DNA from: Periconia sp. R9002
Taxonomy: Eukaryota; Ascomycota; Dothideomycetes; Pleosporales; Periconiaceae
Assembly: GCA_023627715.1 (NCBI GenBank)
Contig: JAMAHW010000024.1
Location: forward strand, 310,001-374,000
Length of the DNA stretch: 64,000 nt
Reading direction: 5' to 3'
In this document: in pieces, positions 24,341-36,601 of the stretch
Numbering within the stretch: position 1 is the stretch's first letter
Layout of the letters: the number at the start of each line of letters is the position of its first letter
Notes under the pieces: model-generated
What the model was told of the DNA's origin: nothing
The model's database searches: none
What the model saw: the letters and a program-made list of their open reading frames with translations, nothing else
Position numbers and translations under genes: made by a program

Positions 24341-24682
24341 TTACGTAGTCTTCCCTGGAGACCGAAACAAACTTGACAGATACGCGTTCGTGTTTATCAT
24401 CGCGTCTCGCTCCATAATAATCGGCAACAAAACGACAATCAGAACAAAACAAACAAAGAATCCAGCTAGCCAAAGTAGTGTGATTCGATGGTCTGCTTTG
24501 GAATCTCGAGCACCAAATGGAGGGGGGGCCGGCAATGGTTTCCACTGCGGTGCATCAGGTAGGGGCTTATCATCTTTAGGCGGCGGGCGCGGCTGCCTTT
24601 GCCGGATTTGAGTGTGAGATGTTTCGCTTATCTGAACTGACTCTTTTGGTGGAACAGGAGGCTTGTGCTTGCTGGATGACAT
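24341..24682 (-). CDS. Small proline-rich single-span membrane protein, unknown
   Basis: An intronless frame of 113 aa. The first 65 residues are Pro/Lys-rich with PxxP-type stretches (KHKPPVPPKES; RPPPKDDKPLPDAP; PLPAPPPFG), which could bind SH3 or WW domains. A strong hydrophobic span follows (LLWLAGFFVCFVLIVVLLPI, about residues 69-88), then a short polar tail. The layout suggests an N-in, type II-like small membrane protein, by inference. I do not recognise a named family. It is convergent with the acyl-CoA dehydrogenase. Confidence 0.65.
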   Translation of the reverse strand: MSSSKHKPPVPPKESVQISETSHTQIRQRQPRPPPKDDKPLPDAPQWKPLPAPPPFGARDSKADHRITLLWLAGFFVCFVLIVVLLPIIMERDAMINTNAYLSSLFRSPGKTT

Positions 24683-25937
24683 TTTCTAGGCCAGATTGAT
24701 GGAGCGTGAAGGAGATTAGGTAGGAGACGGAGACTCCCGTAGTCGTACGCACGGCTGGCGGGGCACGATTCTAAATTTGGTTAGTGTACCAAACCGTTAT
24801 GAAAGCTTGTTTCGGCGCGATGCATGGTTTTTTTTAGTGTTACAAATTGTTCTCACTGTTTAAAGTGAAAAGATTGTGCAAGAAATAATAGTGCTCAAGC
24901 TCTTTGCTGCATTAAGCTACTATTAGATGGGTATGGCTGCTAAGTTCCCATGGAGTGAGATGTGAAATCTAGATCCAGAAGAAGTTGTATCTCCCTCTGC
25001 AAGATGCCTAGTAACCCCGATTATTTCTAAGTATATCTCATCTGTGAACAATTTAATGTGTTATCAAGGGATTTCAGCACAAAGTTCAGTTCCCATGCGT
25101 GCCTTCAACTGCATATGCACCTAAGAATCTGATAAAAACATGACGTGGGCAGCGCTGGCCCAATTAGGAACAATAACCGTCATCTAATTTGGCTTCGGTT
25201 GAATCCGAAATCATGCATGCAACCTACGAAACTTGAATCTGGGGCATTTCGGAGACCGAGGATAGCGCTATACGAAACGTGGTAAATACGAAAAACGGTT
25301 GTGATTCTCGTGTATGTGGCCCCTTGTCTCGGAACATTTAAAACATTTGGTTATGCAGGAAGGTGATTGATCCCCGGTTTCCCTTTCTCGATATACCTAC
25401 TTCCTAACCAAGACATTCTCCTCTCCCCGCCCTCCCTGAATTTTTGGCCTGCCAGATAAGACCTTTTGATCCCAAAGGATTTGTGACATGCATTGCATTG
25501 CATCAAGCAAGACAGAACACAAACAATACCTGCCACCAGGATCCGTCAACCCGTCATTTCGCCCACCCTTGTTAGTGACTTTATATAATTAACCGCAAAA
25601 GTGCCTGTCAATCGCCGAAATGTGATGCACCCAAAGCACCGCGGAAGAAAAGACACATCAAGACTAGGAACCCTAGCTAGCACGGACCAAGATTATCATT
25701 GCCGTAATCGCACAGTCCATCTGGACCGCACGATTCAGCGCAAAAAAATCCTTCACAACAGGGTCCAATGATCGACACAAATCTCAAAAAATGAAAATTC
25801 AGGAATTGCTTCCGGGTAGGTAGTCCCACCATGATATTGATGCAGCTGAGGCGATCTGGTCTGCTCGAATCCTCACACTGTAGCGCGAGTAAACCATCTG
25901 TCCATTACAAAAAAAAAATTGCCAAAATCGTGCAATT
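24683..25937. other. Intergenic 1.25 kb
   Basis: This AT-rich stretch separates the conserved block from the P450 region. No ORF with coding character and no clear repeat is seen. Confidence 0.5.
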
Positions 25938-27637
25938 CTAGATAGAAGCTGCTTTTTCCACGGGAATAAGCCGCACATGAAGTGGTCTTTTCACCCAAAG
26001 GCCAAAAGTCTTCTGTGTATCCCAAGGCTGCTCCCGCATCCGCAACACTTCCTCTTCTCCGCCCACAAATTCCATGTCGAAGTTCCACAGTAATCGTGCC
26101 AAAATGATCTTCACCTCCAATAATCCCAGATTCTGTGCTATACATTGCCTGGGACCTACTGAAAACGGTTGAACAACTGCACGGTCATCGTGAACGAACG
26201 TATTCTTGTCAAAGGCTGGGTCATTTCCCGTTGGGAAGAATGCCGCGTTCTGAGGGTCCAGCCAGCGCTCAGGGATGAATGAGTGTGGTAGGGCAAAGTA
26301 ATGAGATGAGCGGTATACTGGGATTTGAGGTAGTCCGACGAAAGTCTGTTGCAGGGAGGTCAGTTAGATACCGCTATGTGCGGTTTTGGGGGCTTACGTA
26401 CGCCTTCTGGAAAGCGGTTGCCTGCAACGACCTCTCCTCCTTTGGGCACCATTCTGGGTATCGAACATGGCACTGGTGGCGAGTACCTGAAGTTCTCTTG
26501 GAAGACAGCGTTCAGATAAGGAAGCTTGCTAAGGGCCAGACCGGTAATCTCGTCCTCAACCGTAAATGAAGTACGAATTTCTTGCGCGAGTTTTCTGAGT
26601 TTTTCTGGGTTGATCAATAAATTCAACGTCGTGGAATGGAGCACTGTCGATGAGGTCTCGGACCCGGCAATGACGAGAGTTCCAGACGTAGCTTCAATCT
26701 CTTCTATTGTCATCGTCTTGCCTACGTTGTTATCCGTAATGTACGAGATGAAATCTTCTCGTTCAGTCTTGGTGTCCAAGCGCTTGTGTACCCACTTAAC
26801 ACTCTTTCGAAAATGGTAGAGTCGCTCATTGAAAGACGATTTCGGTAAGAATACCCAGAGAATGTTCAGGATTAACGGGTAGAATGATATGCTTGCGAGC
26901 AGGCAAGACGCTTTGAGATGTGCAAACAGATAGGCCACCCAGCGATGGTATTTACCATTTTCTAGACAGTAGAAAGATTGTCCGAACGTCAAGTCACCCT
27001 GTAGTCATATTCAGCACAATGCACTTAAGTAAAAGTCTGGTAACTTACTGTAATATCGAAAGTCGTAAACGCATACCAGTCTTTCAGATCCAATTCCCCT
27101 AGTTCGCGAGCTCGTTTGACGAGAAGTGAGGCGTACTTGTGCACATACGGTTCTTGAGATTTCAGCGCAGTATGTGAGAAAGCGTAGTTCAAGATTTTCC
27201 TTTGTCTGGCGTGTATGTCTTCTGGGGCATCAAGAACTGACCAAGCGCCGTTGGGCGCAGGCCTTATCCACGCGGGGTTTTTTGGGAATTCGGCATGACC
27301 GCGCGTCTTGAAGCCGTAGATATCTTGCCAGGCTTCTTTGTTGGTGAAGGACAATTCGTTGGGCGCAAGTCGAACGATTTTGCCATACTTCTCATGTATT
27401 GCCCAGGTGTCGTGTACAAGGTTGCCTCTGGCTAAGGAGATCGCGTATGGTAGTCTGCTGGCAGCCCATAGTTTCGGTCCTGGGTACCGGGATAGCGGAT
27501 GAAGGAATAGGTTATACAGGACGTGCAGGCACCAGTACTTCATGTGGTAAGCCCAACGTCCCCGATATTAATCGTGCTCAAGCTCAACTCACCAGAGGTA
27601 GCACCACTGCTATAATCCACGGCGTTAGGTATTCCAT
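25938..27637 (-). CDS. Cytochrome P450 (isotrichodermin C-15 hydroxylase-like class)
   Basis: A microsomal heme monooxygenase. Four exons (27593-27637, 27049-27537, 26402-26998, 25938-26345) encode 512 aa. The 15-codon first exon (MEYLTPWIIAVVLPL) starts the membrane anchor, followed by the NLFLHPLSRYPGPK hinge. The I-helix motif is AGSETSS, the ExxR motif is ENFR, the PERF-type motif is PERW, and the heme loop is FSVGPRQCIAQ with the ligand at about Cys445. The overall pattern is that of the large CYP65-like group used both in secondary metabolism and detoxification. All introns are GT..AG (GTGAGT, GTAAGT, GTACGT). The substrate cannot be told. It is the first of three P450 genes within 10.4 kb. 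Confidence 0.9.
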
Positions 27638-28454
27638 GGTGTTTGGTGTTTCTTTCAAGGCTGATTCAACATGGAAAGCCTTCGTAGATATTGCGCGCTA
27701 GTTTAATAACATTCAGCTCCCGGGAAAAGCAAGCACTCCGTGCCAGCAAGACGCCCTGCTTCGATGCCAATGACTTGGCTGGTTTGGCTGCCTCCATTCG
27801 TATTGATAATGTGCATTACGCATGTGAATTGCTTTCCTAGTTGAGGGGCGGCATCATCCCAAGCCCAATCGAGGAGAAACCCTAGTTCTGTTCACGACTC
27901 CAAGGATTGCAAGCATATAGAAGCTCGTAAAAAACGCTCTTAAGCGACAATAAGCCGGCTGCGTCATTCAATGCATGTGAGAGTGAGACATGCCGTGCAT
28001 GTTGCCGTGGTGCCGAAGGGCGAAGGGACTGAAAGCAGGGATTGCTCAAATCCCTGAAGGGCAGCTCGGTCCCGCGCATGCATATGACAAATAAAGCAGT
28101 CTTTCCGGATTTTTCGCTAAATTTATTTGTCCCAATATTACATAAGAGACCAGCCAAGAGATTTCATCGTAGGCAACAGCATCAATTGATATCATAGAAT
28201 CTGGGGAACATATGGGCGCGCTTTCTTATCACTAGTATTCAAACATTTCGAAAATATTCGTCCGATACTTGGCATTTTCAAATCATTGTTGTAGAGATAG
28301 TAGATTCGTAGACCAAAATTTTGGAAGCAAAAATGTAGAGAGCACATATGCCCACTCATTATTTAGCTGCGTCCCGTTGTCAGGTTGTGAAAACTACTAG
28401 CCCGCCCACGTATAATACAATAAGTCATGCAGGCCTCAAAACACCTCACATGGT
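27638..28454. other. Intergenic, P450 promoter and receptor 3' flank
   Basis: About 820 bp, AT-rich. A 91-codon frame at 27882-28157 (minus) has no family character and is not accepted. Nothing else seen. Confidence 0.45.
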
Positions 28455-29946
28455 TTATACTTCTTGAGTTCCAAAATTGCTGGTTTTCTGTATGCCACCA
28501 CGAGGAACATCGTGCGTGCCTGGCGCAGTAGAAATGTTTGTCGAAGCAGGTGGATATGCTAAATTTGAATTAACATGTGCGCCTGCTATTCTCAATCGAA
28601 GATACTTACGGTTCAAAACAATTGATGCTTCACTTCCTTCGCGAAGGGATGAAGGGCCCTTCTTATCGGATTGTGATCCAGTGTCGTAACCCCGAGACCG
28701 TTGGCTGCGCGAAGTCCTGCTGATGAGAGATTGCAAGGACTGGCCAAAAGAACTTTCTACCAGTATGTAACGGAAGAAATGTTTACACAATATCAAGCAT
28801 GATGCCGTAATAGCTGTGTTTAGCTCGACGGAACTGGATCTTTTATCAGCGACTGATGGCTCTTGACAGTAGGGTTTCCTTACATCCAAACAGCCTCGTA
28901 CATCACAAGCCATGTCTGATCAGCTGCAGAACCTTTCAGCTTGGTAGCAATCATGATCTCTCTTGCAATTGTGGCTCCAACAGTGCTGTACGCAGTTAGT
29001 GGCAGTAGCAGATGGCATAATTTGAATACTTGCATTGCCCCAAGACCGAAAATTCCAGCCACGGCCATTTTTCGCGTTGTTGATATGTTCAGTTTGTTAA
29101 GCATTGGCATGGGGAGGAACAAAATCACTGTATCTGTGACCAGGTTCAATGCACCGATGGTAAGGTCTGTAACGTAACCGTCGATGCATTCCGACTTCTG
29201 CCCCGGCTTCTTGATTCCATAAGTCGCAGCCACGGGACGGCACCAGAATATATGCACGAGCGTAGTTGCACTGAGGTAGGCGACGTTGAACCAAATCATT
29301 ACCCAACAAACATAGCGAAATTTCCGATAATGCCCAAAGATTTGTAGGTAGACGAGCAAAACTGAGAGCTTTGCGCAAAGCATACCCGGGGGCCACATTA
29401 TGTCGCCGATGCGATGAAGCTGTCGGGTTCAGTATAGAGACTTTTCTACATCCTGGAATTAGCTTACCAGCCAGGTGTTCCGATGAGGGGGTAGCGGAAC
29501 GTCCCAGACATGATGACCTATACCATAGTGGTAGATATCTGTAGGGTTAGTTGGCGTTTGGAAGAAAGCGAGGAAAGACCATACCAACGGCAAAGCAAAT
29601 GGTTCGCGCAATGGAGAATAACTAGCATTATTAGTTTATCGTTGAGTCGAAGAGAGGACAAGGATTACCAAAGCCAAGATGGCAAGTACTGAGTTGATAG
29701 ATAGGTCAGTCGAGACTCGAGACGATGTTAGAATGGCATTCGTGGCTTACTGTCATCCCATTGTATTTTGCGCCGAGTCATGTACAGCTTGCTTCCAACA
29801 CGAATAACCAAGGTTATGAAGGCGACACTCAGTGTGACCAAAGTGCCCACCATGTACATATCTCCATTGCTTTCCGGATGCTCATAGTTTGGCTTGACTC
29901 CCGGTGGAGGCGGCGGGTATTTCGCGTTTTCTCGAATGTGAAGCAT
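28455..29946 (-). CDS. PTH11-like rhodopsin-domain integral membrane protein
   Basis: A seven-span fungal membrane protein of the rhodopsin-domain (SAT4/PTH11-related) class, proposed as receptors for surface or nutrient cues. Eight exons sum to 381 aa: 29751-29946, 29669-29688, 29585-29621, 29468-29538, 29034-29419, 28884-28985, 28610-28839 and 28455-28558. Family landmarks are the PPPPPGVKPNYEHPES start, YHYGIGHHVWDVPL, the LCAKLSVLLVYLQIF span, FWCRPVAA and the DQTW motif. Exon 2 has only 20 nt, and the fifth intron (28986-29033) uses a GC donor (GCAAGT) with CTAAC and TACAG. The C-terminal tail is Ser-rich and polar. It sits among P450 genes, a place where such receptors are often found, but no link is shown. 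Confidence 0.82.
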
Positions 29947-30784
29947 GTCTGGAATGATGCCAGTTGGCGCCGCGGGATGAAGTGGTTCCTGCTGACTGTT
30001 TAAAGCCCACTGTTCAAATGAGCTACCACGGCTACTGGGCGCTCCGGGACCGGGGTACGATTAAGAAGTTCGCGGGAATAATGATCAACCAATTAGACAA
30101 GTGTCAACGGTGCGCCCCCTGTCCCTGTTTTGAACGGCCCGTTTTGTTGAGAGGTATTGTGTAGGTCACTGTCGGAGGCGGAGTTGAAGCTGACACTGAT
30201 AGGGAGGGTGGCAGTTTAATAAGGAATGTGCGTTGTATTTGCTGAAAACCACCCTGGGCTGGGGTGTGGGGCAACCCGTACTATCAGTTCCCTCCTCTCC
30301 CCCTCATTTGTCGCGCGTAATGTTTTATATATGACGACTATTGATTAGGCGCAGATCGTTTTCGGTGTCCGTAAATAATGTAGGGGTCTAAGATGTCTCA
30401 TTTGAACAGGCAAGTCTGAGGCTTTCGCGGCGAGTGGCGCATCCACTTTAGACATATTTGAAAAGATGTGAGCAGTCATGACATACGACGACAGGTAAAT
30501 ACCTTGCGATTGGCACTTAATGCTTACAGAGACCAAGCCCGATCTGTCACCATCAGTTCCTTCTTGATAATGATCGCGTAACGGTTATCTTGGGGCAGTG
30601 CCAAGGATCTGAATCCTTCGGTTGTCAATCTGGAACCACGGGCTTCCTTCATGCGGGCAATCTTGGAGCGATTTTGACACACGTGGGCTAACTGATAACA
30701 TTCAATTCCACAACGTACAATGCGGGGAACAGTCAATGCTCAATGCTAGGTAATGTGTACTCCATTCGCTAATCTTCTAACCGG
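29947..30784. other. Intergenic, receptor promoter
   Basis: About 840 bp between two minus-strand genes. No supported gene. Short frames at 30345-30736 lack coding character. Confidence 0.45.
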
Positions 30785-32545
30785 CTATGAGATCGTTCGT
30801 TCTTTGATCAGAACACGCGCCTGTGGATCTGGAAACACGTATTCGTGAGCACCCACATTAGCGGGTCGTCCGGACCCTTCAGGAAACTTCATGTCGAACT
30901 GGAGAAGAAATTGAGAGATGAGTATCTTGATAGAATGGGTCGCAAAGAAGCGCCCGGGACAAGCATATCTCCCATGACCAAAGTGCATATTGTCTTTGTC
31001 GGTCATGGCAAATTGGTGTAAATTAGTGTGCCCAGGCTTCTGGCGCTCTCGGTAATATCTAAAACCGTCAAAGTGTTCTGGGTTGGAGCCGACCGATGCG
31101 ACGGCGATGGGTACTACAGGAAGTACGATGTGGGCGCCCTTGGGGAGTACAGTGCCGTCAGAAAGGGTGATGGGCTCTAGAGCCGCTCTTTTGAATCCAA
31201 CTATTTACATCATTAGCTTGTGAATAGAATCTCAAGATTCTGATGACTTACTGAGACTGGGTCCATTCAGACGTTGAGATTCCTTCATAAAGCTATCCAG
31301 TTTCTTCAACTTGGTAAGTGTCGTTTTCTTCCACCCGCCTTCTTCATCCAAAGCCTGCACGATTTCTTCACGAATTGGGTCAATATACTCTGGATGTTCG
31401 ATGAGATCAAACAGGACTTGCGCTGCAGTCATCGAAGTTGTATGGACCGAGGCAAGTGCCAGAACCAACATTCTATGCACAAGAGCTTCTGGTTGACCAT
31501 CTCTTTCGTTCCACGCTTCATCCATCAGCCACTGAAGGAAATCGTTTGGCTTCTCATACTTTTCGTCACCCATGGCTTCGAGCTTCCTGCGCTCTCGCAC
31601 TATGGGAGCTACTAGAGCTTTCGCCTGGCAGAGGTTTCGATACACGGCCCAGGTTGAGGGGAGGATCCATGAGGCGATATGTTTAAATCCCCTGGGAACG
31701 ATACGCATCTGTATAGCTACCTTGAACACGTTTTCCGGATATACTCTTTGGATGTGAAGCCATCCGGGATTGTCATGGAGCTGCTCCACGGATATATGAG
31801 CGAACTCATGCACAATCAACCGGGTGATAACATCGAATGCGCGAATAGAAGCCCAGTTATCTATAACGTGTCAGAGTTGTACAAAGCCATGATTACTAGA
31901 TTGTACTTTACCTTTGCATGGCGGTAGCTCGCGTATCATTGCGTTCGAGATATCAGTGTTGATCTGAGGGATGAACATGCCGAGTCGAGGAGTCAATTTG
32001 CTTTGAATGGCGTGCGTGTGAAGGTTTCCTCTCAGAAGGATATCGATAGTTGAGTAACTTCCTTGAAAGTTCTGCTTCGCTTAAGCATCTTTGTCACTGT
32101 GTTTTGGCTACTGTATTTGTACTGACCTCTACATTTGCTACCATCGAAGAGAGTTTGGTCTCTGGGATACCTCTGAGATCGTCCATGTATTTGTTGGGTA
32201 CAACCAACATGTCGTTTCCATTGATCTTGAAAAATCCATCTCTATTCTGAAGCGAAAAAAAGTTAATAAGGTCCAGAACAAACACGAGGAGTATCAACTT
32301 GCCTCGTCAAAACCTTTTTGCAGTAGGCGTTTGGCGTCTGTTAAGAATAACACCCGTCCCAACCATGGCCAACGTGTACCGATAAAGGGCGCATCGAACG
32401 CAGAATTTCCTGTCTTACGCTGCCCAATTGCAATCAAGTATAGGAGTAGGAGCACAAGTACAATGCCACTAGTCCGTAGCAATGAATCATTGGTAGCATC
32501 GCGAGATCGCACAGCAGAGATTGGGTCAGAACCGTTTTGCAGCAT
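30785..32545 (-). CDS. Cytochrome P450 (ent-kaurene oxidase-like class)
   Basis: A microsomal P450 of the fungal ent-kaurene-oxidase-like group, which is common in terpenoid and alkaloid pathways. Five exons (32303-32545, 32127-32246, 31912-32071, 31252-31860, 30785-31200) encode 515 aa. Seen in order: the membrane anchor SGIVLVLLLLYLIAI, NDMLVVPNKYMDDLRGIPE, LTPRLGMFIPQI, the I-helix LASVHTTSMTA, the ExxR motif ESQR, and the heme loop FGHGRYACPGRF with the ligand at about Cys458. The first intron has a GC donor (GCAAGT) with TTAAC and TTCAG; the others are GT..AG. It is divergent from a second P450 of the same class, with about 2 kb between the starts. Confidence 0.9.
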
Positions 32546-34585
32546 GGTAGACTTTGATCAGTAGCATTTGCGGATGTCTCAAATTCTGTGAGTTTTACGA
32601 CTATTAGTGTAGTTCATTTTGTCCTCGTATTATGCAAGCGACGTGCAGTGCACATGGTGACAGGGTGATGGCTGCGAGTCGCCGAGCACGCACTTTTACC
32701 AGGATTATACCGTGACCCCTGTCCGCGGCGTAAGAGCCAACCCCCTTGTCCACCCTTTCCCGAATTGGATCAGCAAATTGCGTGCACAGCCCAATGTGGA
32801 ACTGTTTCCTTCGGAACGAGCGGTCCTGTTCGTGATTGGATGCCACCATTATATGCCCCAGTTTTGCCTTATCTGCGTATTTCAAGCTCTTGGTCTCGTA
32901 AGCATCGTTGTCAGCGACGACATGACGCCTGCAGTTTAATGGATTCAGAGGAATATGGAACTCTAAAATTCCAAATATGAGGCAGTAGTAGCGGATCAAT
33001 GATGCTTCGAAAGAAATCTCACCATCGACCGAAGTGAAATTCAATCACAAGAACCTGAAAGGAAAACTAGAGGAATCAAGGGTCGTGGCTTGCTGTCTTT
33101 CTCGTGGACATGCTTGGCGTAGCTGACAAGCTTTAACAATGGGTTGTTGTGGTTGTTATAATTTTGTTTCTGTTGTTGCAATTGTGTAGCCTGTAAGATA
33201 TTCCCGTTTGTCGAACATCAAAATTTACAATTCATGTCATCTGAAATAAGGTAATCATTCGCGAGTTTGGCTTTGTACAAGATCTTCCATAGGTTTCTGA
33301 TAAGCGGTACAGCTACTGCTATCCTGAGTGGGAAGTTGTACGGCGCTTTTAATAGAAAACATCTATGTTACCCTGAGGCTGAACTTGCCACCTGTTTTTG
33401 ACAAATTTTGCAGAATTCTGTGTTACTTCTTGTGGGTTCGGCCGTCTCAAGAGCAGCCTCGAATCTCCCCGCCATGCTTGTTAGTCGGGTAATTGGTAGT
33501 GTTGGCGTAAGTGACTATGAAATTGTAAACAGAGAATGTGTGGCCTACGGAATTGCAAAATAGGGAACTAGGATGTTACTCGGCGCCCTTTCGTGATATC
33601 TGTCTACACTACCCCGAGCGTCAAGCGTCATCAGAGGTCACTTTATGCCGCGTATTTATGAAGTTCTACCAATCATGGTATGTGGGTATCTTAGGTGAAT
33701 CTGTTCCTCTGCTCTGTATAACTAATAGTTAAGCATCAGCTCGAATTGAATTGTCTACCCCAGAAAGATTTATGATTGTTTTGCAAATATTATCGGAAAT
33801 AAGATCAGGTTGTTTTGGCCAGGCAGGTTTTGCAGTCGCTCAAAGACTCGTTTAAAAAAAATAGTACACCAAGTCATAATGGTTGATGCTCATATGTACG
33901 TCTAATTGCCCTCCAGTTGACAAAAGCAAAAATCATTTCGCTTTTACCAGAGTTCTCCAGCTACTTGGACGACATGTTTGACTCTGGCCAAATTCTCCTC
34001 ATCAAGTTGGTCAAGGGACCCACTACTAGTCACGTGACTATCATATTTCATCTGCTATAGATACTATGTATTGTTTTGTACAATCAGAGAGCAGGTAAAT
34101 AAATCATCGCTCGCCTCCTCAGGCAGATAGTTGTCACTTTTACTCAAATGTATTTGCCCCCTACCTTCAATGAACTCATTAGGCAGACGGTTGTGGTAGC
34201 GCCCACGGATTGGTACATAAGTTTTCCAACGGTTTTCGGAGGGGAGAACGAGCTGATCGTAATACGTAGCTACATCATGATCTACGCAGCTGCGGCACTG
34301 TCACTGGTTTGTGCACGCTTCTTCACAGTAAGCGCGGCCTTTATGCCTGATTTGAGTGGGGGCGCTGCCAGCAGATACCAAACTAGCCGAAAAGATTGTG
34401 GTAGTTGCATACACCCCGGCCGTTTAATTTATGGCTGATGATCAGTGTGCTGCACCTAACGAACCCGTTCAAACTCAACGGAGTGCCGGTTGGCCTGCGG
34501 GGAAACTTGATTGTGTGTAATGGCCCAGCGATTCCACATGTACTTCCAACCAAGTTTCCTCCACGCAACTTGCTACAACATCAAT
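32546..34585. promoter_or_regulatory. 2-kb divergent spacer between two P450 genes
   Basis: AT-rich. A palindrome GTCACGTGAC lies at 34029-34038, about 550 bp upstream of the plus-strand P450. Frames at 32604-33044 and 34148-34438 have no recognisable family and are not annotated as genes. Confidence 0.4.
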
Positions 34586-36324
34586 ATGTCCACCAGCGCA
34601 ATATCAGCAATATTAGCTCTTGGGGTTGCAGTGACGGCATATTATTTCCTCACTCCTGGAGACATTCCAAACGTGCCTCGCATCGGGCCTAAACCAAGCT
34701 TTTTAGGAAATACATCCAACAGTTTCTTCTCCAAGCATAGTCTTCAGCTGCTGGAAGAAGGTTACGCCAAGGTACGCCACTAGCGCCGTCAAAAAAAGCT
34801 TCTATTAAATTATGTAATACAGTATCGAGATGGACTCTATTCACTATGGACGACTAATATGGATCGGGTCATTGTATCACCGAAGTTTATGAAAGATTTC
34901 ATGGCTTTACCCCGGTCGGTAGTTCGACTGAGTGCTTCGATCCGACATGCCGGGCCATATACGGGCATGGATATTGTCGAGAAGAGTGGGTTGCAGTTTG
35001 ATGTATGTTCAGGTGCCCTAACGCGGAATATTGGTAGGCAGATACTTGTTTCTTTTCCTTCGCAAGCATTGTAGTAACAATTCCAGATCGATTGGCTCAG
35101 CCAGCATACGAAGAAATCGTCTATGCTTTGAACAAGAAATTAGAAGGAATGCAGAGCTCACAAGGTAGGTTTATCCTGGGCCAGAACTGGAACCCTTGCT
35201 TACACTCCCCAGAAGAGTTTAAAATAGCAGTGTTCCCGTTGATGATTGAACTTGTCACATGCGCCAGCGCGAGAGTCTTCGTAGGACCAGAGCTCTGCCG
35301 AAATCCTGACTGGCTGGCCACCGCTACTGGCTATACACTCGAGTACGCGAAATGGCCCTTTTGCGTGCCACTTAAAACTAACGACTTTCCAGTGTGTCCA
35401 AAGTGACAACAGATCTGAATCGCTATTACCGCATCTTCCATCCCTTCGTTGCTCCATTTCTCAAATCCTGTCAACAAATCAAACCAAGGTTTACTCTAGC
35501 CAAAAAGCTCCTTACTCCTCTTATAGAGAGCAGACGGTCGAAGGCGAATCCACCGAGCCCAGATATGATTCAATGGCTCGTGGACACCGCAACCGGATCA
35601 GACGCAACTACCGACAACATCGTGCGACGTATGCTATTTCTCAACATGGCAGCCATCCATACCACAGCTGAAGTGCTTACTCACAACATCTTCGAACTGT
35701 GCCAAAGGCCTGAAACCCTGCAAATGCTTCGGGAAGAGATGGTGGAAGCTCTTCCTGAAAATTCGGACGTCCGGATTACCACGCTCAACTCTGATTTGAA
35801 GAAGACCGATAGCTTCATAAAAGAATCGCATAGATTGAATCCATTGGGCTTCAGTAAGGACCCTCCTTGCTTACACCGTGTCTCTCTTCCAAGCTAAGAT
35901 GTGAATAGTGACCTTTAATCGACATCTCGTCGCACCAGTCCAACTCCACAATGGAGTGACCCTACCAGCAAATACATACATATCGATAAATCACTACTCA
36001 CGGCAAAGAGATCCGGATGTGTATCCAGAGCCTCTACACTTTGATCCCTTGCGTTTCTACCGCTTGCGTGAGCAATCAGGTGAACAGGAGCATCAATTTG
36101 CATCCATCAGTCCAACAGAGCCTTGGTGGGGAGTTGGAAAGTTTGCGTGTCCTGGGAGGCAATGGGCGAGCGCTCAGGTCAAGCTGGTGCTTATGGCTGT
36201 GATATTAGGTTTTGACATTGAGTTCCCCGACGGCCAGACTAAGAAGCCGGACAGAGTGGTACAGGGAGCGAATCTGAAGACTAGCTTCACTCAGCAGATT
36301 GTGCTAAAGCGGAGGGAGAAGTAG
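34586..36324 (+). CDS. Cytochrome P450 (ent-kaurene oxidase-like class), divergent heme loop
   Basis: Six exons (34586-34771, 34823-35033, 35087-35164, 35213-35342, 35393-35853, 35909-36324) encode 493 aa. Seen in order: an anchor in ISAILALGVAVTAYYFL, YRDGLYSLWTTN, VIVSPKFMKDFMALP, the I-helix MAAIHTTAEVL, the ExxR motif ESHR, and the heme loop WGVGKFACPGRQW with the ligand at about Cys436. The loop departs from the family form FGHGRHACPG: Trp replaces the first Phe, and Lys-Phe replaces Arg-His. All other elements are present and no frame is broken, so the gene looks intact. The exon 4 end was chosen at a GTACGC donor because this restores the frame into VSKVTTDLNRYY. It is the same class as the divergent minus-strand P450, probably an old paralogue. 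Confidence 0.87.
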
Positions 36325-36601
36325 GTGTGGTGTAGTTGGAAATCTGCGTGTACATTGACATGGCTTGGTGTAGCGCGGAGTGGGCGAGGTGAAGGCCGAA
36401 GTACCCTAAGCTCGATATGAACAAGCGCGTGAATTCGCGCTAAACCTGAAAGTTGTCACGAGACCCATGTTCTCTCTGTCCTTTCATCTTCACCTTCTCT
36501 TACTTTCCTCTTCGGTGTAGCAACTCCGAATACCCTTTTTGGAGAATCTTCTTGACATAAACATAGCTCATATAACATGCATATCTCTACCGATCGACCA
36601 C

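Noticed and set aside
25938..27637. A mycotoxin (trichothecene-type) cluster, because the P450 resembles the isotrichodermin hydroxylase class.
   Set aside because: That class is very large and mixed in function; no terpene synthase or other pathway gene is in the window.
32604..33044. A 146-codon minus-strand frame upstream of the P450.
   Set aside because: No domain, no homology that I recognise, and it lies in the promoter spacer of two divergent P450 genes.
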